DNA from: Actimicrobium sp047621665 | GTDB lineage: Bacteria > Pseudomonadota > Gammaproteobacteria > Burkholderiales > Burkholderiaceae_D | DNA length: 64,000 nucleotides | Assembly (NCBI GenBank): GCA_047621665.1 | Contig: JBLHMB010000002.1 | Coordinates: forward strand, 92,276-156,275 | Reading direction: 5' to 3' | Part shown: positions 25,999-35,194 of the stretch, in pieces | Layout of the letters: each line of letters starts with the position of its first letter | How positions within the stretch are numbered: position 1 is the first letter of the stretch | The notes under the pieces: model-generated | What the model saw: the letters and a program-made list of their open reading frames with translations, nothing else | The model's database searches: none | What the model was told of the DNA's origin: nothing | Made by a program: the position numbers and the translations under genes

Positions 25999-28212
25999 TT
26001 GAAATCACGTCCTGTTTTTCCACTAAATCGTTTCCATCTTGCTGTTTTGCAGGCATGTGCGAGCGCCAGTTTGCTGTACTCCACCGGCGCGATCGCGCAG
26101 ACCGAACTGGTTGAAGTGTTGGTAGAAGGTGCGACGTTGCCACCCTACATCGGCGGTGCGTTGTCGTCGCCGAAATACACGCGTCCGCTGACCGATGTGC
26201 CGCAAACCATCACTGTCATTCCCGAGCAACTGATGGAGGAGCAGGGCGTCAAGAGTTTGCGCGACGCGTTGCGCAATATCACTGGCATCAGCATGCAAGC
26301 CGGAGAAGGCAATCCGCCGTCCGGCGATCAACTGAAAATCCGCGGATTTTCGGCGCGCGACGATATCCTGATCGATGGTGTTCGCGATGTCGGCAACTAT
26401 TTCCGGGACCCTTTTTTCATCGAACAGATTGAAGTCACCAAGGGGCCGTCATCGGCTTTTGCCGGACGCGGTTCGACTGGCGGCACGATCAACCAGGTGA
26501 GCAAGGCACCGCGGATGAACGCGTTCCGGGAGCTCGAAGTCAGTGCCGGTACCGACAACCTCAAACGTCTGACGGTGGATCTTAATGCGCCTATCGAGGC
26601 ATGGCAGGGTGCGGCTTTCCGGTTGAATGTGATGGCGCATGAAGCCGATCAGGCCGGCCGTGATCAGGTCAGTAACCGGCGCTGGGGTGTCGCACCGACG
26701 CTGTCGTTCGGATTGGGTTCGGCGACGCGCGTGACGCTGGGGTTTTTGCATACGGAACAGGATAATCTGACCGATGCGGGCATCCCGAATTCGCGTAATT
26801 TTTCATTGACTGGCTCGGGTTTCGAAGGCCGCATCGCACCCGTCGATACCCTCAATTTTTACGGTTATACCAACGATTACCAGCGGCTGACGTCGGACCA
26901 GGGTAGCGTGAAAATCGTCCATGATTTTAACGAGAAGGTGTCGCTGCATAACCAGTTGCGTGTCACGCGCACGCACAACGATGCGGTATTTTCCTCGCCG
27001 CGTTATTCACCTGGAAGTCTGACGACAATCGATGCAGACACGCGTGTGGTGGGCAACCGGAAACCACGTGACCAGATTGATCAGGTGCTCATCAATCAAA
27101 CCGATCTGACCGTCAAGTTCCATACCGGACGCATTGCCAATACGCTGGTGGTCGGGACCGAATTTTCTCGTCAGAAATCGGAAAACCGGCGTCGGCTGGA
27201 TGCCAACGGATCCGCGACAAGCCTCTTTGATCCGGTTGCGCGTACTGCGGCGGCGTTACCTTACAACGGCACCAGAGCGCAACTCGATACTGATCAGGCA
27301 GCCGTCTATGTGTTCGACACCATGAAGCTGACACCACAATGGGAATTGAACGGCGGCTTGCGTTACGACTATGTGAAGACCAGCGTGCGGGGCATCGACG
27401 ACAGCGGTCGTTTGCCGGACTATGTGACCAATCTGGCCCATGTCGACAAGGAGACTAGCGGTAGTCTCGGCCTGGTCTACAAGCCGGTGCCGCAGCTCAG
27501 CCTGTATGCCGGATACGGCACCTCGTTCGATACCTCCGGTCGCGCCGATCTGGTCCAGCTTGCAGGCGGTAATAACAAAGTACCGATTGCAGAGAGCAGC
27601 TTTGGCGTCGCTCCTGAAAAAAGCCGCAGCGTCGAGCTGGGTAGCAAATTGGCGATCATGAATAATCAGCTTGACCTCAATGCAGCGATTTTCCGCACCG
27701 AAAAAACCAATGCCCGTACACCCGGATTGCCCGGCGAACCGCCGCTCGTGCTCGATGGTGTCCAGCGTGTCAATGGACTGGAGTTGAGCGCAGCCGGACG
27801 TATCAATAGCACCTGGAATGTGTTTGCCGGCTACACCTATCTGGATGGTCAGGTGGCGCGTTCCAATACGGCATTTGAAGTGGGTCAGCGACTCGACAAC
27901 GTGCCACGTCACAGTCTCAGTGCCTGGACCACCTATCAGTGGACCCCTAAACTGACCGTCGGCGGTGGTGCCCAATACATGGATGCACGCACCAGCAATA
28001 TTCGTAGCAGTGACCGCGAAAACTTCGCTATAACTGCAGCACCTTACTGGGTTGGCGATGCGGTGGCTTCCTACCGGGTCAATGAGACCACCACGTTACG
28101 TCTCAATATTTATAACGTCACCAACAGGATTTACACTTTCGAGCTCGCCAGCGGTCAAAGCATCCCTGGTCCGGGACGTTCGGCAACCCTGGCGGCGCAG
28201 TTTGCGTTTTAA
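25999..28212 (+). CDS. fiu: Catecholate siderophore TonB receptor (Fiu-like)
   Basis: A 737-residue outer-membrane receptor. The only start upstream of the signal peptide is TTG 25999, with GAGGG nine bases before it; an in-frame TGA at 25984 blocks anything longer. The signal peptide ends STGAIAQ, and VEVLVEG may be the TonB box. The plug carries TDVPQTITVIPEQLMEEQ, LKIRGFSARDDILIDGVRD and GPSSAFAGRGSTGGTIN; the barrel ends in Phe. Fiu-type receptors take up monomeric catechol-iron. It is followed after 5 nt by a YbiX-type gene, the standard partner. Iron control through Fur is likely. Confidence 0.9.
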   Translation: MKSRPVFPLNRFHLAVLQACASASLLYSTGAIAQTELVEVLVEGATLPPYIGGALSSPKYTRPLTDVPQTITVIPEQLMEEQGVKSLRDALRNITGISMQAGEGNPPSGDQLKIRGFSARDDILIDGVRDVGNYFRDPFFIEQIEVTKGPSSAFAGRGSTGGTINQVSKAPRMNAFRELEVSAGTDNLKRLTVDLNAPIEAWQGAAFRLNVMAHEADQAGRDQVSNRRWGVAPTLSFGLGSATRVTLGFLHTEQDNLTDAGIPNSRNFSLTGSGFEGRIAPVDTLNFYGYTNDYQRLTSDQGSVKIVHDFNEKVSLHNQLRVTRTHNDAVFSSPRYSPGSLTTIDADTRVVGNRKPRDQIDQVLINQTDLTVKFHTGRIANTLVVGTEFSRQKSENRRRLDANGSATSLFDPVARTAAALPYNGTRAQLDTDQAAVYVFDTMKLTPQWELNGGLRYDYVKTSVRGIDDSGRLPDYVTNLAHVDKETSGSLGLVYKPVPQLSLYAGYGTSFDTSGRADLVQLAGGNNKVPIAESSFGVAPEKSRSVELGSKLAIMNNQLDLNAAIFRTEKTNARTPGLPGEPPLVLDGVQRVNGLELSAAGRINSTWNVFAGYTYLDGQVARSNTAFEVGQRLDNVPRHSLSAWTTYQWTPKLTVGGGAQYMDARTSNIRSSDRENFAITAAPYWVGDAVASYRVNETTTLRLNIYNVTNRIYTFELASGQSIPGPGRSATLAAQFAF

Positions 28213-28217
28213 CCGCC

Positions 28218-28901
28218 ATGATCTTGCAGATTCCTGACTTACTGAACCCCGGCGAACTGACCCAGCTCCAGGGAGCACTTGCCAGTGCTCCCTGGGAGGA
28301 TGGCAAACAGACGGCCGGCTATCAATCTTCCCGGGTAAAACATAACCAGCAATTACCTGAACAAAGTGTTCTGTCACGCCAGTTGGGTGAGGTCGTCCTC
28401 AACGCGTTGCAGCGCAGTTTTTTGTTTCACTCCGCTGCGCTGGCAGACCAGGTGTTTCCGCCGCTATTTAATCGCTACGAAGCGGGCCACACGTTCGGTA
28501 CGCATGTCGATAATGCGATTCGTCCTGTGGCCGGTACGTCCAGTCGCATTCGTACGGATCTGTCGGCCACGCTGTTCTTGAGTGATCCTGCCAGTTATGA
28601 CGGTGGCGAGCTGGTGATCGAGGACACCTATGGCGCGCAATCCGTCAAGTTGCCGGCGGGTCATTTGATCCTGTATCCCGCGACCAGTCTGCACCGGGTC
28701 ACTCCGGTACGGCGTGGCGTCAGGCAGGCTTCATTTTTCTGGGTGCAAAGCATGGTCAAAGACGATGGCGAACGCAGCTTGCTGTTTGACATGGACATGA
28801 ATATCCAGCGTCTGCGACAGGAACTTGGCGACGATCATGCGGCCCTGATTGCGCTAACCGGCTGCTACAACAACCTGCTGCGGCGCTGGGCCGTGCTCTG
28901 A
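28218..28901 (+). CDS. Fe(II)/2-oxoglutarate hydroxylase, YbiX/PiuC family
   Basis: A 227-residue PKHD-type hydroxylase. The iron site is His and Asp in HTFGTHVDNAIR with the distal His in TSLHRVTPV, and Arg in RRGVRQASFFWVQS binds 2-oxoglutarate. PiuC/YbiX proteins sit next to catecholate receptors in many proteobacteria and are Fur-controlled; their substrate is unknown. Here the gene starts 5 nt after the receptor, so co-transcription is near certain. Confidence 0.93.
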   Translation: MILQIPDLLNPGELTQLQGALASAPWEDGKQTAGYQSSRVKHNQQLPEQSVLSRQLGEVVLNALQRSFLFHSAALADQVFPPLFNRYEAGHTFGTHVDNAIRPVAGTSSRIRTDLSATLFLSDPASYDGGELVIEDTYGAQSVKLPAGHLILYPATSLHRVTPVRRGVRQASFFWVQSMVKDDGERSLLFDMDMNIQRLRQELGDDHAALIALTGCYNNLLRRWAVL

Positions 28902-29088
28902 TTATGGCTATCAGAGGGCGGAATTATTTCCTCCTTTGCGTCGATGACAGGACAGGTCACTAAACGGGAAGGCAACGAATCGGCGCTGGCCTGATATCCT
29001 TGCGGGCTGTTAAGTATCCGGTGCGACCTGAAACGGCGGCCGGCTACCTTTGCTTTTTGATTGAAGTTGCCCTCCCGTGAGAAGTGCC

Positions 29089-29724
29089 ATGTCGCAAAAT
29101 CAGTTCGACCAGTCCACCGCTGCCTTGCCACACGCCGTGCTGGAATACGCCACCACCTGCGACCTGCCGACGCCCTGGGCAACGTTTCGCCTGCATGCCT
29201 TCACCGAAGCCGCCACCGGCAAGGAACATCTGGCGATGACGCTGGGTGAAGTCGGCGACGGCGCCCCGGTGCTGGCACGGATGCATTCGGAATGTCTGAC
29301 CGGTGATGCGCTATTCAGTCAGCGTTGTGACTGCGGTGCCCAGCTCGAAGCCGCGCTGAAAAAAATCGCCGCAGAAGGGCGTGGCGTGCTGCTGTACTTG
29401 CGCCAGGAAGGGCGCGGGATCGGCCTCGTCAACAAGTTGCGTGCTTATCATTTGCAGGATGGCGGTGCCGATACCGTCGAAGCCAATCAGGCGCTGGGCT
29501 TCTTGCCGGACCAGCGCAATTACAGTCTGGTGCTGCCGATGCTGGCCCATCTCGGCATCACGTCGCTGCGTCTGATGACCAATAATCCGCGCAAGATCAA
29601 CGCGCTGTCGGTGCTCGGCGTCGACGTAACCGAACGCATCCCGCTGCTGGTCGAGCGCACCACCTTCAATACCCGTTACCTCGATACCAAAGCCGCCAAA
29701 CTCGGTCACCTGATCAAGCCGTAA
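29089..29724 (+). CDS. ribA: GTP cyclohydrolase II
   Basis: A 211-residue enzyme that opens GTP to start riboflavin synthesis. I chose ATG 29089, preceded by GAGAAG; an earlier in-frame start at 29077 is possible. Zinc cysteines are in HSECLTGDALFSQRCDCGAQ, the GTP site in YLRQEGRGIGL, and MTNNPRKINAL completes the pattern. It is a free-standing RibA without the RibB half. EamA follows after 4 nt. Confidence 0.95.
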   Translation: MSQNQFDQSTAALPHAVLEYATTCDLPTPWATFRLHAFTEAATGKEHLAMTLGEVGDGAPVLARMHSECLTGDALFSQRCDCGAQLEAALKKIAAEGRGVLLYLRQEGRGIGLVNKLRAYHLQDGGADTVEANQALGFLPDQRNYSLVLPMLAHLGITSLRLMTNNPRKINALSVLGVDVTERIPLLVERTTFNTRYLDTKAAKLGHLIKP

Positions 29725-29728
29725 GCGG

Positions 29729-30637
29729 ATGACGACGATACCGGACAATGCGGCCCGCAAAACTTTTCTGATCGGCCTGGCCATCGCCGTGACCGGTGCG
29801 ATCCTGTTCTCGACCAAGGCCATCGTCGCCAAACTGATTTATCGCTACGACGTTGATGCGGTGACACTGATCGCTTTCCGGATGCTGTTCTCGCTGCCGT
29901 TTTTTCTGGTCATCGCATTCTGGAAAATGCGTACCGAGCCGGCGCTATCGAACGTCGAGCGCGGACGTATTGTGGTCCTCGGCCTGCTCGGATATTACCT
30001 GTCGAGCTTCCTCGATTTCCTTGGTCTGCAATACATCAGCGCCGGTCTGGAGCGGTTAATCCTGTTCCTGACGCCGTCGTTCGTGCTGCTGATCTCCGCG
30101 CTGTTCCTGAAGAAAAAAATTACCCCGCTCGAATGGGGCGCACTGCTGATCTCGTATGTCGGCATGTTGCTGGTGTTCGTTCACGATGCCCGCACCGGTG
30201 GTGCCAACGTGCTGCTCGGTGCCTCGCTGGTGCTGGGCGCGGCGGTATCGTACTCGCTGTATTTGCTGAGCTCAGGCGAGATGGTGCGGCGGGTCGGCGT
30301 GTTGCGGCTGGTGTCGTATGCGATGTGCGTCTCGAGTGCGGCCTGCATCGGCCAGTTTTTTCTGTTGCGCCCGGTCGGCATGCTGGTGCAGCCGATGGAG
30401 GTCTATTGGCTGTCGCTGTTCAATGCCTTTTTCTGCACGGTGCTGCCGGTGCTGATGACGATGTTCGCTGTCTCGCGCATCGGCGCCGGCACCGCATCGC
30501 AAGCCGGTATGGTCGGGCCGGTATCGACGCTGTTTCTGGGCGCGATGATTCTTGATGAACCGATCACCGGTTTCCAGCTGGCCGGCACCGGGCTGGTGCT
30601 GGCCGGTATCTATCTGTTGTCCCGTAAAAAAGCGTGA
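29729..30637 (+). CDS. EamA/DMT-family transporter
   Basis: A 302-residue inner-membrane protein with about ten hydrophobic segments in two EamA repeats (FLIGLAIAVTGAILFSTKAI at the start, and a second repeat from about residue 155). The family exports amino acids, nucleosides or other metabolites, and substrate cannot be told from sequence. It starts 4 nt after ribA, so a shared transcript is likely; a role with flavins is only a guess from position. Confidence 0.88.
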   Translation: MTTIPDNAARKTFLIGLAIAVTGAILFSTKAIVAKLIYRYDVDAVTLIAFRMLFSLPFFLVIAFWKMRTEPALSNVERGRIVVLGLLGYYLSSFLDFLGLQYISAGLERLILFLTPSFVLLISALFLKKKITPLEWGALLISYVGMLLVFVHDARTGGANVLLGASLVLGAAVSYSLYLLSSGEMVRRVGVLRLVSYAMCVSSAACIGQFFLLRPVGMLVQPMEVYWLSLFNAFFCTVLPVLMTMFAVSRIGAGTASQAGMVGPVSTLFLGAMILDEPITGFQLAGTGLVLAGIYLLSRKKA

Positions 30638-30698
30638 TACGGTGACGGGCGTCCAGTTTTAACCCCACCACAACATAAAAATAATCAGGAGCATCAGC

Positions 30699-31673
30699 AT
30701 GGCAAAAGCAATTCGGATTTTCAAAACCGGCGGACCGGAAGTGCTGGAATACGTGGACGTCGAAGTCGGCGGCCCCGGTCCGGGCGAAGCCCGCGTGCGC
30801 CAGGAAGCCTGCGGTCTGAACTTCATCGATGTGTACTTTCGCACCGGCCTGTATCCGCAGCCGCTACCGGCCGGTATCGGCATGGAAGGCGCTGGCGTCA
30901 TCGAAGCCATCGGTGCCGATGTGACCCACCTGAAGGTCGGCGACCGCGTCGCCTATGCCGGCCGTCCGACCGGTGCCTATGCTGATGTGCGGGTGATGCC
31001 GGCGGCCATCCTGGTCCGCGTGCCGGATGCCATCGGTCTTGACAGCGCTGCCGCGATGATGTTGCAGGGCATGACGGTGCAATACCTGTTCCGTCGTACC
31101 TTTCCGCTGCGCGGCGGCGAAACTATTCTGTTCCATGCCGCAGCCGGGGGCGTTGGCTTGATCGCCTGCCAATGGGCCAAGGCACTCGGCGTGACGATGA
31201 TCGGCACGGTCGGTTCGGATGAAAAAGGCGCACTGGCTAAAGCCCATGGTTGCACCCACGTGATCAACTACAACACCGAAAATTTTGTCGAGCGCGTCAA
31301 GGAACTGACCAACGGTGCCGGCGTACCGGTGGTGTATGACTCGATCGGTGCCGACACCTTCACGCAGTCGCTTGATTGCCTGTCACCACTGGGCCTGATG
31401 GTCAGTTATGGCAGCGCTTCCGGCCCGGTGCCACCGTTCACACTCAATGAACTGGTGTCGCGCGGTTCGCTGTTTATCACGCGTCCCACGCTGTTTTCGC
31501 ATGCGGCCAAACGTGAAGACCTTGAAGCCATGGCCAACGAACTGTTCGGCATGGTCGAGAGCGGCAAGGTCAGCATCGAGATCAATCAGCGCTATCCGTT
31601 GGCCGAAGCAGCCAGTGCCCATCGCGATCTTGAAGCACGCAAGACAACCGGCTCCACGATTCTGATTCCATGA
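30699..31673 (+). CDS. qor: NADPH:quinone oxidoreductase (zinc-independent MDR family)
   Basis: A 324-residue medium-chain dehydrogenase/reductase of the QOR type, reducing quinones with NADPH. The Rossmann motif is AAAGGVGLIACQWAKALG, and VAYAGRPTGAYADVRVMPA and VYDSIGADTFTQSLDCL are typical. No zinc ligands are present, as expected. A clear AGGAG precedes the ATG. A 57-residue membrane protein follows after 7 nt. Confidence 0.92.
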   Translation: MAKAIRIFKTGGPEVLEYVDVEVGGPGPGEARVRQEACGLNFIDVYFRTGLYPQPLPAGIGMEGAGVIEAIGADVTHLKVGDRVAYAGRPTGAYADVRVMPAAILVRVPDAIGLDSAAAMMLQGMTVQYLFRRTFPLRGGETILFHAAAGGVGLIACQWAKALGVTMIGTVGSDEKGALAKAHGCTHVINYNTENFVERVKELTNGAGVPVVYDSIGADTFTQSLDCLSPLGLMVSYGSASGPVPPFTLNELVSRGSLFITRPTLFSHAAKREDLEAMANELFGMVESGKVSIEINQRYPLAEAASAHRDLEARKTTGSTILIP

Positions 31674-31680
31674 GGACAGC

Positions 31681-31854
31681 ATGAACACCTACCCGCCAAA
31701 AGATCCGCTGCCCAATCCGATGGATCATCCCGATGAACAGCAGCCGGAGGGCTCCGATGGCTCGCCCAAGTTCGGGCGGTTGCTGATCGTATTGGCCATC
31801 GCCGTCATGATGATCGTGGGAATTACGCTGGGTTCGCAGGCCTATTTTTCCTGA
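31681..31854 (+). CDS. 57-residue single-pass membrane protein
   Basis: ATG 31681, with GAGGAC upstream, starts seven bases after the qor stop. The protein has a Pro-rich, acidic N-terminus (MNTYPPKDPLPNPMDHPDEQ) and one hydrophobic helix at about residues 33-55 (LLIVLAIAVMMIVGITLG), so an N-in or N-out single pass is expected. I do not recognise a family. Position and ribosome site make it a real gene rather than chance; function unknown. Confidence 0.7.
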   Translation: MNTYPPKDPLPNPMDHPDEQQPEGSDGSPKFGRLLIVLAIAVMMIVGITLGSQAYFS

Positions 31855-31863
31855 CCGTCGATA

Positions 31864-31889
31864 AAGCGGACATGCCGCCTTGTCCGCTT
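31864..31889 (+). terminator. Strong hairpin after the small membrane protein
   Basis: AAGCGGACA (31864-31872) and TGTCCGCTT (31881-31889) form a perfect 9-bp stem. No T run follows on the plus strand, so termination is possible but not certain. The rest of the gap to 32059 shows nothing I can name. Confidence 0.45.
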
Positions 31890-32059
31890 GGTGCAAACAG
31901 CCGGTGAATGTTGCGTGCCGTACTTCTGATGTCGTACAGGTTGCGCAATATCAGTAACCAGATGGTTGACATTGCCTAGAGTTTTGTAGAGTTCAAGCCC
32001 ATGTCAGGGGCTTCGTGCCGGCAGGATTCCACGCTACGTCAACCAGAAAGTTTTGCGCC

Positions 32060-34093
32060 ATGCCCGACAATCCGGCCAGCCATGTTTGTGATGCGCTTAA
32101 TTTTTCTTCGACGATGGGCGCGGCGGGCCGTATCCAGGTGGTCGAAAGCCTGGTGCCGGTTGCCATCGCCGAAGTCGCCGCCCAATTGGAGGGCGTCACC
32201 GGTCGGCTGGCTGACGCCATGCTTCGCCTGCCGGATCAGTGCGTGCTGCCGGAGGATGCCGTTGTCAGTTTCAAGGCTTGGAACCACCTTACAAAAAATG
32301 CCAGCCAGTTGCAGCGCGGCATTTTGGGCAGCCTCGGTCAGGCGTTGTTCGGCGAGATCGCAGTGCTCGAAACGACGCCATCATCGAACCTGGCGCAGAC
32401 ACCGTTTGATTTGACCCGGATCAGTCCTGATGATATCGAAGGCCGGATTCTTATCGGCAATTTTGCCCGGGATATCGAACTCGATCATGCCGCGGCATTG
32501 GTTGCGCTCAATATCCGGCTAGGCCGGTTGCTGCAACGCGAATCCATCAGCATCGCCCTCAATCCGTTTCGGCCGGCGGTGTTCCTGCGTGCCGTGTACG
32601 CCGCCTGGTGCCGCTTTGATCGTTCCGGCCAGTCGCATTTGCTGGTGTTACGGTTGTTACGCGCCAGGGTGTTTGTCGATTTTGCGCCGCTACTCAGTGC
32701 ACTCAATGGCGCGCTGGTCGCGCGCGGTATTGTGCCCGACCTGCTCGCTACGGATGGCGACAACCGGTTGATCCGGTCGCCGTCAAGACCGGCCGGTCAT
32801 GTCGTAACCGACGCGGCGTTGCGGCGCAAGCTGGAAGGCTGGTTCGACGAGGTCACGGGCGAACCGGTTGCAGCGCTTGATGTCACAGCGTCTGTTTGCG
32901 GCGTGTCGTCGGGTTCGCTGAGGTCTGCCGACCGGAACACGATCGCATTGCTGGCACGGATGTGGGAGGTGCTCTTCAGCGATCCCGACATTCCGGCGCA
33001 TGCCAGGCAGCTACTCACACGCCTGCAGGTGCCATTGCTCAGGACCGCGCTGGTCGACCGGGAGTTTTTCTTCAGTAGTGCCTGTCCGGCGCGCCGCTTG
33101 CTCGAGCAGTTACTCGGGGCCGGGCGCGGCTTGCACCACGCTGCGTATGTCGATGACCCGTTATGCCGGCTCATTCAAACGAGCATCGACAAGGCGCAGC
33201 GCGAAATCGGCCAGCATAGCGGCGTGGTCGACACCGTCGTCGCAGATCTCGATGCCTACCTGCTTGACGCCGATGAGACCGAAAACAGCCTGTTACAGCC
33301 GTACATCGATGAAGCGCTGCATCAGGAAAAAGTACAGCAGGCGCACGTACTTGCCAAAGCCGATGTCGCCTGCCGGATCGAAAGCGGTGCGGTGGCGGGT
33401 TTCGTCGAGGTCTTTCTGGAAACCCAGTGGACCCGTGTCCTGATGCTGGCCCGTAGCGTTGCGTCGCACGATCCGCGGGCGCTTGAGCAAGCGTTACAGA
33501 CGATGGATAAGCTGATCTGGAGCGTCGCTCCCAAGATCAGTCTACAAGAGCGCACCAGGTTGCTCAGCCAGTTACCTGCCTTGCTCACACAGGTCAATAC
33601 GTGGCTCGACATGATTTCATGGAAAGAGCCGGCGCGGTGCCTCTTTTTTTCCCGCCTGGCGCAGTGCCATGCCGCTACCGTGCGTTTGTCGACCGGCTAC
33701 TCACCGCGCCAACAAATTGAGCTCGCAGTCCATGTCGCGCAAAAAGCCAGCGAGCGGCGGCTCGGTAAGCGTGTCCGTGCAATGCACGAGCCGGCGCTCG
33801 ATCAGTTCGTGCACGAGGTCGACAGTATTGAGCAGGGTAATTGGGTCAAGTTTGCCAGTAGCAACGGCCGGTCAGGGATGTTCCGGCTGGCCTGGATTAG
33901 TCCGCTGCGCACGCGCTTCATTTTCAGCAACCGGCACAGCGAAGAATGCTTTGCGTCCACGGCCCAGGAACTGGCACTTGCTCTACGGGAGCAGCAGGCC
34001 CACGTCCTGCCGCGCGAGTCGGTAATCGCTCGGGCGCTGCATACCGCGCTCGGGCAAGCGTCGCCCTGTGGCGTGGTAACCGGTGAGGTTTAG
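32060..34093 (+). CDS. DUF1631-family protein
   Basis: A 677-residue protein matching the DUF1631 family of beta- and gammaproteobacteria. The C-terminal WVKFASSNGRSGMFRLAWIS followed by PLRTRFIFSNRHSEECF is the family hallmark. The protein is largely helical, without signal peptide or membrane segments. I chose ATG 32060 because the 15 upstream codons look non-coding; no strong ribosome site is seen. A role in cyclic-di-GMP or surface behaviour has been suggested for some relatives, but nothing here shows it. The stop overlaps the stop of the convergent lipoprotein gene. Confidence 0.82.
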   Translation: MPDNPASHVCDALNFSSTMGAAGRIQVVESLVPVAIAEVAAQLEGVTGRLADAMLRLPDQCVLPEDAVVSFKAWNHLTKNASQLQRGILGSLGQALFGEIAVLETTPSSNLAQTPFDLTRISPDDIEGRILIGNFARDIELDHAAALVALNIRLGRLLQRESISIALNPFRPAVFLRAVYAAWCRFDRSGQSHLLVLRLLRARVFVDFAPLLSALNGALVARGIVPDLLATDGDNRLIRSPSRPAGHVVTDAALRRKLEGWFDEVTGEPVAALDVTASVCGVSSGSLRSADRNTIALLARMWEVLFSDPDIPAHARQLLTRLQVPLLRTALVDREFFFSSACPARRLLEQLLGAGRGLHHAAYVDDPLCRLIQTSIDKAQREIGQHSGVVDTVVADLDAYLLDADETENSLLQPYIDEALHQEKVQQAHVLAKADVACRIESGAVAGFVEVFLETQWTRVLMLARSVASHDPRALEQALQTMDKLIWSVAPKISLQERTRLLSQLPALLTQVNTWLDMISWKEPARCLFFSRLAQCHAATVRLSTGYSPRQQIELAVHVAQKASERRLGKRVRAMHEPALDQFVHEVDSIEQGNWVKFASSNGRSGMFRLAWISPLRTRFIFSNRHSEECFASTAQELALALREQQAHVLPRESVIARALHTALGQASPCGVVTGEV

Positions 34094-34722
34094 TCTCCGA
34101 CCTTCAGGTCGATGGTGCGCGCCGTGCCGTTTTTTCCCGGAAATTCGGCGAAGGCGCTGCGCACCATGTAAGGCATCACGACGGCCAGCGCCGGATTCTC
34201 GCCCTGACTGTTGACGCGCACGTCATACAGGCTCTTGCCATCCGTATGGCGACTGATCAGCACATGCAACTGGCGTTTGTAAATTTGATAGACGCGCTCC
34301 TGATAATCAACGATGGGAGGCCCGCGGAAAAACGGATCGTAGCCAAAGCCGAAATGACGGCGCGAATAGAAACCGCCACCGTAGAAGCCGCCGCTATAAA
34401 AGAACGGATCGACATAGACCGGTTGTACGGTGCGAACGTCGACCACATTGACGTTGTAGGACAAGACGATTTTCAGGTTCGGTGTCTGGCTGGTTTCGGC
34501 TTCGGTCAGGCCAAGACGGCGGACCTCGTTGCGCACCAGATTTTCGTAGTTCAGATATTCCAGATCCTTGTTCTGGACTTCAGAGCGCTCGAATACATAA
34601 GTCTGGGCGGGCAGGGCGGCTGGCCAGTCACTGAACACAGTGACATTGCTGCGCACGGTGCTGGCGCAACCGGCCAGCAGGACAAGCAACGCGGCCAACA
34701 GGGGCACGGTAAGGCGTTTCAT
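34090..34722 (-). CDS. DUF4136-type lipoprotein
   Basis: A 210-residue lipoprotein. ATG 34722 has AAGGAG upstream. The signal peptide ends in the lipobox LLAGC. DUF4136 features are the early VFSDWPAALPAQTYVFERS and the repeated central pattern; the middle holds a Gly/Phe/Tyr-rich stretch (FFYSGGFYGGGFYSRRHFGFG). Probably anchored in the outer membrane; function unknown. A second lipoprotein gene lies 70 nt upstream on the same strand. Confidence 0.85.
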   Translation of the reverse strand: MKRLTVPLLAALLVLLAGCASTVRSNVTVFSDWPAALPAQTYVFERSEVQNKDLEYLNYENLVRNEVRRLGLTEAETSQTPNLKIVLSYNVNVVDVRTVQPVYVDPFFYSGGFYGGGFYSRRHFGFGYDPFFRGPPIVDYQERVYQIYKRQLHVLISRHTDGKSLYDVRVNSQGENPALAVVMPYMVRSAFAEFPGKNGTARTIDLKVGD

Positions 34723-34792
34723 GGAGATCTCCTTGGACAATGACGATCAGCCTAGCCTGTTTTCGGGAACGCTGCCCGCACCAGTGAGTCTG

Positions 34793-35134
34793 TTAGCGGG
34801 GGTTCTCGAAAAAAATGTAATTCGAACCGTAATCACTGATCTCGAAATACACTTTTTTCTCGCCCGGATCGGCGATCATGTTCTGGTTTTCATCGAGCAC
34901 GCCGTAACCGAACCGGTAGGAACGCGCTTTATTGTCATCGGTCCCCATCGCGGTGGTGATCTTGTCGATGCCGATAAAGCGGCGCACCAGTTTTTCGCCG
35001 GCATAGAATTCCAGCACACCGTTGGTGCCGGTCCAGTTTTGTACTGACCGGCTGATTTTGTTCTGCTGTTCTTTCGTGCAGGCGGCGGTGAGCAATACCA
35101 GTCCGCAAAGCACTGCTGTTGACACAATCTTCAT
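34793..35134 (-). CDS. Small lipoprotein of unknown function
   Basis: A 113-residue protein. I start it at ATG 35134, giving a signal peptide with lipobox LTAAC; a long upstream extension in the same frame runs into pepN and has no protein character. The mature part (TKEQQNKISRSVQNWTGTNG, then VLEFYAGEKLVRRFIGIDK) has no domain I recognise. It is divergent from pepN across 60 bp. Confidence 0.75.
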   Translation of the reverse strand: MKIVSTAVLCGLVLLTAACTKEQQNKISRSVQNWTGTNGVLEFYAGEKLVRRFIGIDKITTAMGTDDNKARSYRFGYGVLDENQNMIADPGEKKVYFEISDYGSNYIFFENPR

Positions 35135-35194
35135 GCTTGACTCCGATGCTTGTAAAATGCCATGTTGCCTTAAACGTCGAGAAAACCCAACCCT

